From JANXQG01 sp963709175 (GTDB lineage: Bacteria; Planctomycetota; Planctomycetia; Pirellulales; Thermoguttaceae), in the NCBI GenBank assembly GCA_963709175.1, contig CAVPVK010000006.1, positions 273,776 through 337,775 of the forward strand: a stretch of 64,000 nucleotides of DNA, read 5' to 3'. The position numbers and the translations under genes were made by a program. The stretch's first letter is position 1, and the number at the start of each line of letters is the position of its first letter. The notes beneath the pieces were generated by a model. That model saw nothing but the letters and a program-made list of their open reading frames with translations, ran no database searches and was not told where the DNA came from. This document shows positions 60,207-64,000 of the stretch, one piece after another.

Positions 60207-60855
60207 GCTCGATCGACGGCCTGACCGAAGGTGAAGCCCTTTGGATGGGCGACACGCTATTGCGGCAACGTAAGGAATGGTTTCCAGCAGCTCGCTAGAC
60301 TCCTCGGTTTTACTCGGCGACCCTCTGCTGGATGTCGTGCAAAGTGAAAGTCTGAAGGCTTTGCGACTTGTCGCCCAGTGCATTGCTTGCGTCTTTTTCT
60401 TGCTGGCCACGTTGATTTCTCCTTTCGGTCCTGTGCCTCCCCGGCCCCCGATGTTCCGATGTCCTCTGTCCTCCGATGTCCTCGATCGTGCCATGGCCGC
60501 AAAATACCAACTTCACGCGGCAAGTCAATTTATAAATGGCTAACGTAGGTGTGACCTCATGCCCCCGTGATCCCAGGCCCCCGAGTGGCTTTGTCTGGAG
60601 AGTCAGGCGGGAGTCAAATCGCCTGCCAGTCAAGAAAAACCGAAGATTTCTTGACTTTTTGACGCCGACGGCGTAGCTTGCGCGGCTGGGGGTGACATGG
60701 GGGTGACCGCCGCAGGTTAGCTGGGCTGAAGTCGTTTCCAGAATCAGTTGAGACGGGCAGGAGTCCGGCAGCGGAAACATCATCTCGATGCGGTGCCCGT
60801 CACCTGAGCGATCGTAACCCAACAGCTCGACCCAGGCGGCAAATCCAAGACACGC
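60207..60855. other. Intergenic region with no gene seen
   Basis: This 649-bp stretch shows no convincing coding sequence on either strand. It contains one terminator-like hairpin at 60628-60660. Confidence 0.5.
60628..60660 (+). terminator. Hairpin followed by T-run
   Basis: Perfect 10-bp arms AGTCAAGAAA (60628-60637) and TTTCTTGACT (60647-60656) enclose a 9-base loop and run into TTTT. It lies 420 bp after the hypothetical gene, so which transcript it ends is unclear. Confidence 0.5.
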
Positions 60856-61287
60856 GTGGCCGCTTGTTGCAAGACGCAGTTCCGCAGCGTAGGATGGGGT
60901 TTATCGTCTCCAAAACCAGTGCTAAACCCAAGTCCCGCGAAACCGCCCGCAATCATCGCCGCCCGCATCCAATGCCGACGTTTGAAGCCGCTATTCAGCG
61001 AGGGCCAGTGGCTGAGTATTGCCGATGGCCTGGAATTCTCGCGGCGTGAACTTGAGATCGTGCGGCTCGTTTTCCAGGACGCAGCGGATTGTGCCATTGC
61101 CGACGAACTCGGCATCTCCGTGAACACAGTCCACACCCATCTGAAGCGGGTTTACTCGAAGCTGGGCGCGACAAGCCGGGCGGGGCTGGTCCTGCAGATC
61201 GTCCACGAAATCCTGGCTGAATCGCGGGATGTCCAGCACTTTGAGCCAACCGTGCTGCTGCAGCCTGGTGCCCGCCGCGCCGCCTGA
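60856..61287 (+). CDS. LuxR-type HTH transcriptional regulator
   Basis: A protein of up to 143 aa whose second half is a GerE/LuxR helix-turn-helix: FSRRELEIVRLVFQDAADC, then AIADELGISVNTVHTHLKRV and YSKLGATSRAGL. There is no receiver or autoinducer domain. Short LuxR-type proteins of this kind are common in planctomycetes. The GTG at 60856 is only the limit of the open frame; the N-terminal 35 residues are unlike protein and the true start may be further in. Confidence 0.75.
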   Translation: MAACCKTQFRSVGWGLSSPKPVLNPSPAKPPAIIAARIQCRRLKPLFSEGQWLSIADGLEFSRRELEIVRLVFQDAADCAIADELGISVNTVHTHLKRVYSKLGATSRAGLVLQIVHEILAESRDVQHFEPTVLLQPGARRAA

Positions 61288-61488
61288 CACCGGCCCTAAC
61301 TCTTCTTCTTTTTTCGTACCCCTTGTGCCCGCCCCTTCCCCGCGGCACTCGCGCTGCCGCCCAGCCCACCATCATTCGCGTGTCACCTGTGGGTGACAAC
61401 CCCGTAGACCAATTTTAATAATTCGTTCTAATTCAGGAGCATTTGCAAATTACCCGATCATATAGCCACTTAACAAAAAGGCAGGCAA

Positions 61489-62367
61489 ATGTCGCACAAG
61501 ACGATGGTCCGAAGTTTTTTGGCGGCGGTGGCGGCATTGACACTGTTCTTGGCCGGGGTGGGGCAGGCCAAGGCCGATTCCATTTTCGACTTTGAGGATG
61601 TCCCCCCCGGAACGACCACCCCCTTTTCGGAAACGAACGGCGGCATTACAGCCACCTTTTCCTCGTCTGCCGATCCCGGCGGCTTTGAAACCGTCACCAC
61701 CTTTTTTGCACCGCCCATTGCGGGCAATGTGCTTTTAGACCCGGGACCAAGTGACGCGAGTTCGATTCCGCTCGACCTGAGCTTCAGCCAGCCGTTGAGC
61801 AGCGTCAGTTTGGATTTTGCCACGGATGGTTCCGGCCCATTTCTGTTGTCGGCATACTCGGGGAGTACACCTGTTGGAAGTGCCTCAGTTACTGGCAGTG
61901 TTCCAATCGGCTACGGCAACCCGCAGGGAACCATCAGTTTTGGCAGCGCAACTTTCGACAACATAGTCTTGACGAGCCCCGATACGCCCTATTTTGCTGT
62001 GGATAATATTGATGTGACTTCCGCCGTTCCCGAACCCTCCACGCTCGCGCTGCTCGGCGTGGGCGCGGTCGGCTTGATCGGTTGGGCGTGGCGTTTGCGG
62101 CTTTTGGGCGACTCTTCCTCGGCCGCCCTGTGGACCGCGCATGCTTTACCAGTGCGCCTGATAGTCGGTGGCCACGTCCTTTACGATCTGGCTCCAGTTT
62201 TTCAGCCGCTGGGTTACGACCGGCGGGCCGTCCGTGTCCTTGAGAACCGTCATCGGCTGGGCTGTATTGAACGGCTGGGCCGCGTCCTTGCGGGGGCTGA
62301 AAAGGACCGGGTGGCCCCGGGCGGTTTCCCGCCCGGGGCTCCCACAGACCCGAACGTGCGCAATTAA
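61489..62367 (+). CDS. Small PEP-CTERM protein, C-terminal end altered
   Basis: From ATG 61489 a signal peptide (FLAAVAALTLFLAGVGQAKA) leads into a beta-rich domain (IFDFEDVPPGTTTPFSETNG, SSVSLDFATDGSG, PYFAVDNIDVT) and a PEP-CTERM signal (AVPEPSTLALLGVGAVGLIG) ending at about 62085. Such proteins normally stop within about 10 residues after the helix. Here the frame runs on for roughly 90 codons over sequence that reads as a gene on the other strand and into the group II intron. The last 270 bp are probably not native coding sequence; a small indel near 62090-62100 or loss of the original stop would explain it. Confidence 0.8.
   Translation: MSHKTMVRSFLAAVAALTLFLAGVGQAKADSIFDFEDVPPGTTTPFSETNGGITATFSSSADPGGFETVTTFFAPPIAGNVLLDPGPSDASSIPLDLSFSQPLSSVSLDFATDGSGPFLLSAYSGSTPVGSASVTGSVPIGYGNPQGTISFGSATFDNIVLTSPDTPYFAVDNIDVTSAVPEPSTLALLGVGAVGLIGWAWRLRLLGDSSSAALWTAHALPVRLIVGGHVLYDLAPVFQPLGYDRRAVRVLENRHRLGCIERLGRVLAGAEKDRVAPGGFPPGAPTDPNVRN
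62146..62303 (-). pseudogene. 3' exon of an unidentified gene interrupted by the group II intron
   Basis: Directly after the predicted intron 3' end, the minus strand reads a coherent frame (VLFSPRKDAAQPFNTAQPM, DTDGPPVVTQRLKNWSQIV, KDVATDYQAHW) ending at TAA 62148-62146. This looks like a protein C-terminus. The 5' exon would lie beyond the right edge. I do not recognise the family. Confidence 0.45.
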
Positions 62368-62379
62368 CGCATTCGGTTC
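62347..62379 (-). ncRNA. Group II intron domain V
   Basis: On the minus strand a 33-nt hairpin starts GAACCGAATGCG and ends CGTTCGGGTC, with the two-base bulge expected for the catalytic domain V. It lies right after the maturase stop and before domain VI. The triad is less canonical than AGC, so subclass is open. Confidence 0.65.
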
Positions 62380-62385
62380 CTCAAG

Positions 62386-63727
62386 TTATCCGTTTGCTAC
62401 GCGTCGGCACACCGAGTGGATCGCCCGCAGGTAAGGCAAGGGATAGCGCTTCTGAAGCTGGCGAAACCAGTCCCAGGAAGGCGCGCCATGCTCGCCGTCG
62501 CCGCATGAGCCACTTGCGCCAGACCTCTTGCACCGCGTGGCGAAAACGAGCCAACGCCGGGCTGTTGCCCGTGATCCCGTAATACCCCGCGTGCCCTTGG
62601 AGCTTCTGGCAGAGTACCGCGTGCTGCTCGCCAATCTGGTCGTGTCGATGGAACCGGCACCACGGGGAGATCGTCTTGACCGCCCGCGTGAACCGGCTGG
62701 CCGCCGTCTTCCGCTTCAGGATCCAGGTTCCCTTCCGGGATCGCGCCCAAAAGTGCGTGAATCCCAGGAAGTCGAACGTGCCCGGTCCGTCCGCGTCCGG
62801 CCCCTTGCGCTCGCCTTGCGGTTTGCGAAAGGACACCAGCCGGGTCTTGACCGGATGGATCGTCAAGCCGTACTTGCCGAATCGCTTCGGCAGCACGGCC
62901 ATCACGCGCCTGGCGTCCTCGCCGTCGGTAAACCCGACCACGAAGTCGTCGGCGTAGCGGACCATATACGCACGGCCCTTGAGGCGAGGTTGCACCTCCC
63001 GCGCGAACCACTCGTCCAGCACATAGTGCAGGTAGACGTTCGCTAGTACGGGTGATACCACTCCGCCCTGCGGGCTTCCGGTCTCCGGATGCGTTACCGC
63101 ACCATCTTCCATTACGCCCGCATTGAGCCACTTCCCGATCAGTCGGAGCACCACGCCATCGCGTATCCGTTGTTGGAGAAACGTCCGCAAATGGGCATGA
63201 TCCAAAGTGTCGAAAAATTTTCGGATGTCGACCTCCAAGATACAGCTCACCCCGCTCCACATGGTCTGCTTCGAGAGGCTATCCAGCGCGTCGTGCGCCG
63301 ACCGCCGCGGCCGGAACCCGTACGAGCAGTCATAGAAGTCCTGTTCGTAGATCGGTTCCAGGAGCATGGCGATCGCCCGCTGGAGGACTTTGTCTTCCAG
63401 CGTGGGAATGCCGATGGGCCGGGTCTCTCCCCCGGTGCCCTTCGGGATATGCACCCGTCGCACCGGTGGCGCCGAGTACGCGCCCGACTTCGCGCGTTCC
63501 AAGAGCGAGCGGAGGTTGCCCTCCAGGTCTCGCTCGTAGTCCGCGGCCGTCTGGCCGTCGATTCCTACGGCACCGTCCTTGCGCGTGCGCCGATAGGCTT
63601 CGCGCAGCCATTCCAGGTCAAGGTGCTGGTTCAGGGAGGTCAATCCCTTCTCCGGCATCTGTTTCGCCAACTGTGCTATCCGTCGTTGTCGCGTGTACAC
63701 GGTTCCGGAGTCCGATGCCTCCGCCAT
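62386..63727 (-). CDS. ltrA: Group II intron reverse transcriptase/maturase (one frameshift)
   Basis: About 446 aa with AGGAGG before the ATG. The reverse transcriptase blocks are present: DGAVGIDGQTAADY, GETRPIGIPTLEDKVLQRA, SYGFRPRRSAHDAL, DIRKFFDTLDH, GSPQGGVVSPVLANVYLH and the catalytic YADD in VRYADDFVVGF. A maturase (X) domain follows. There is no clear HNH endonuclease. Near 62490-62500 one base is extra; the proper C-terminus (SWDWFRQLQKRYPLPYLR to RRVANG) is in the next frame and ends at 62386. Uncorrected, the frame would stop at 62381. Confidence 0.92.
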
Positions 63728-64000
63728 GTTTCCCTCCTACGGTTTGATAACTCGACGCCCCGCTTCCCTCCCCCGGGTCCCCGACGGTGCGAGTTCCCCG
63801 GCTTCTGCGGTACTATCAGGGCGCTATGACTTCCTGCCGCCCTTTTCGCCGCACTTCGTTTCCTTCGCTTGGCGATACCACTCCAGCGCTCGAGTTTCGC
63901 CCGCACCGCGGCCGAGCGCTACCGCGGGCGGGTCTCCTGGAGTTGGTCACCCGGTACCTCCAGCCGGGAATAGTTCAGTGGAAACGGCAGGATCTCCCGT

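Larger units (their letters stand above)
62304..64000 (-). mobile_element. Group II intron (5' end beyond the window)
   Basis: A minus-strand reverse transcriptase/maturase gene is flanked on its 3' side by domain V and VI RNA hairpins. On its 5' side (63728-64000) are sequences typical of the region before bacterial intron-encoded proteins, such as TAGCGCCCTGATAGTACCG. Domain VI (about 62306-62343) is a long GC stem with a GAAA loop and a likely bulged A at 62312. The 3' splice site is placed at about 62303 with an uncertainty of a few bases. The intron's 5' boundary is not visible. Confidence 0.8.

Overview
The window looks like the chromosome of an uncultured planctomycete (Planctomycetota, Pirellulales-like). 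Evidence: several PEP-CTERM surface proteins with beta-strand repeats, a DUF1559 pilin-like protein (N-terminal pilin helix, H-x9-DG tail), a DUF1598 protein, two WRGP/WGG-type PQQ-like beta-propeller proteins, a Tat-exported Gfo/Idh/MocA oxidoreductase, paired SSS symporter and DUF3311 genes, and GC-rich coding sequence. At least a dozen otherwise intact genes are broken by one- or two-base indels. The bases were therefore probably assembled from error-prone reads, and most breaks are more likely sequence errors than true pseudogenes.

Layout. 1-2034: end of a giant repeat PEP-CTERM protein. 2043-7484 (minus): [FeFe]-hydrogenase maturation operon hydE-hydG-aspA-hydF, with no hydrogenase structural gene in view. 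7663-12284 (minus): GAPDH, Gfo/Idh/MocA oxidoreductase, GT39 lipid-linked sugar transferase. 12519-15628 (plus): PAP2 phosphatase, membrane protein, RicT/PSP1 protein, Minf_1886-type protein. 15947-27321 (minus): two PQQ-like propellers, LuxE/PaaK-like adenylating enzyme, aldehyde/acyl dehydrogenase, DUF3311, SSS symporter, then a second SSS symporter with a URO-D-type methyltransferase. 27597-31618 (plus): a CheB-CheR-PAS-histidine kinase-receiver giant. 31751-42011 (minus, mostly): phosphatase, decayed lipoprotein, DUF1559 protein, two paralogous PEP-CTERM proteins, a duplicated receiver fragment, DUF1598 protein. 42489-46865: quinone reductase, SGNH hydrolase, Tat-exported barrel protein, AAA ATPase with a truncated partner.

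47.0-55.2 kb looks like an acquired island. A gene-poor scar with what may be a transposase start is followed by an AT-richer cyclic-nucleotide-binding protein and a three-gene biosynthetic cluster. The cluster is a membrane-bound Pls/PosA-architecture nonribosomal peptide synthetase (partial C, A, T, then TM segments alternating with three left-handed beta-helix domains) translationally coupled to sbnB, followed by sbnA. SbnA and SbnB make L-2,3-diaminopropionate, and Pls-type synthetases make poly-amino acids, so the set predicts a poly(diaminopropionic acid)-like polymer. This is the most interesting system in the window.

55.2-64 kb: a soluble-adenylyl-cyclase-like protein (two cyclase domains, NTPase, TPR), dispersed inverted repeats, a LuxR-type regulator, a small PEP-CTERM protein, and a group II intron on the minus strand that runs off the right edge. 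The sequence just 3' of the intron is a coherent reading frame, so the intron appears to interrupt a gene.
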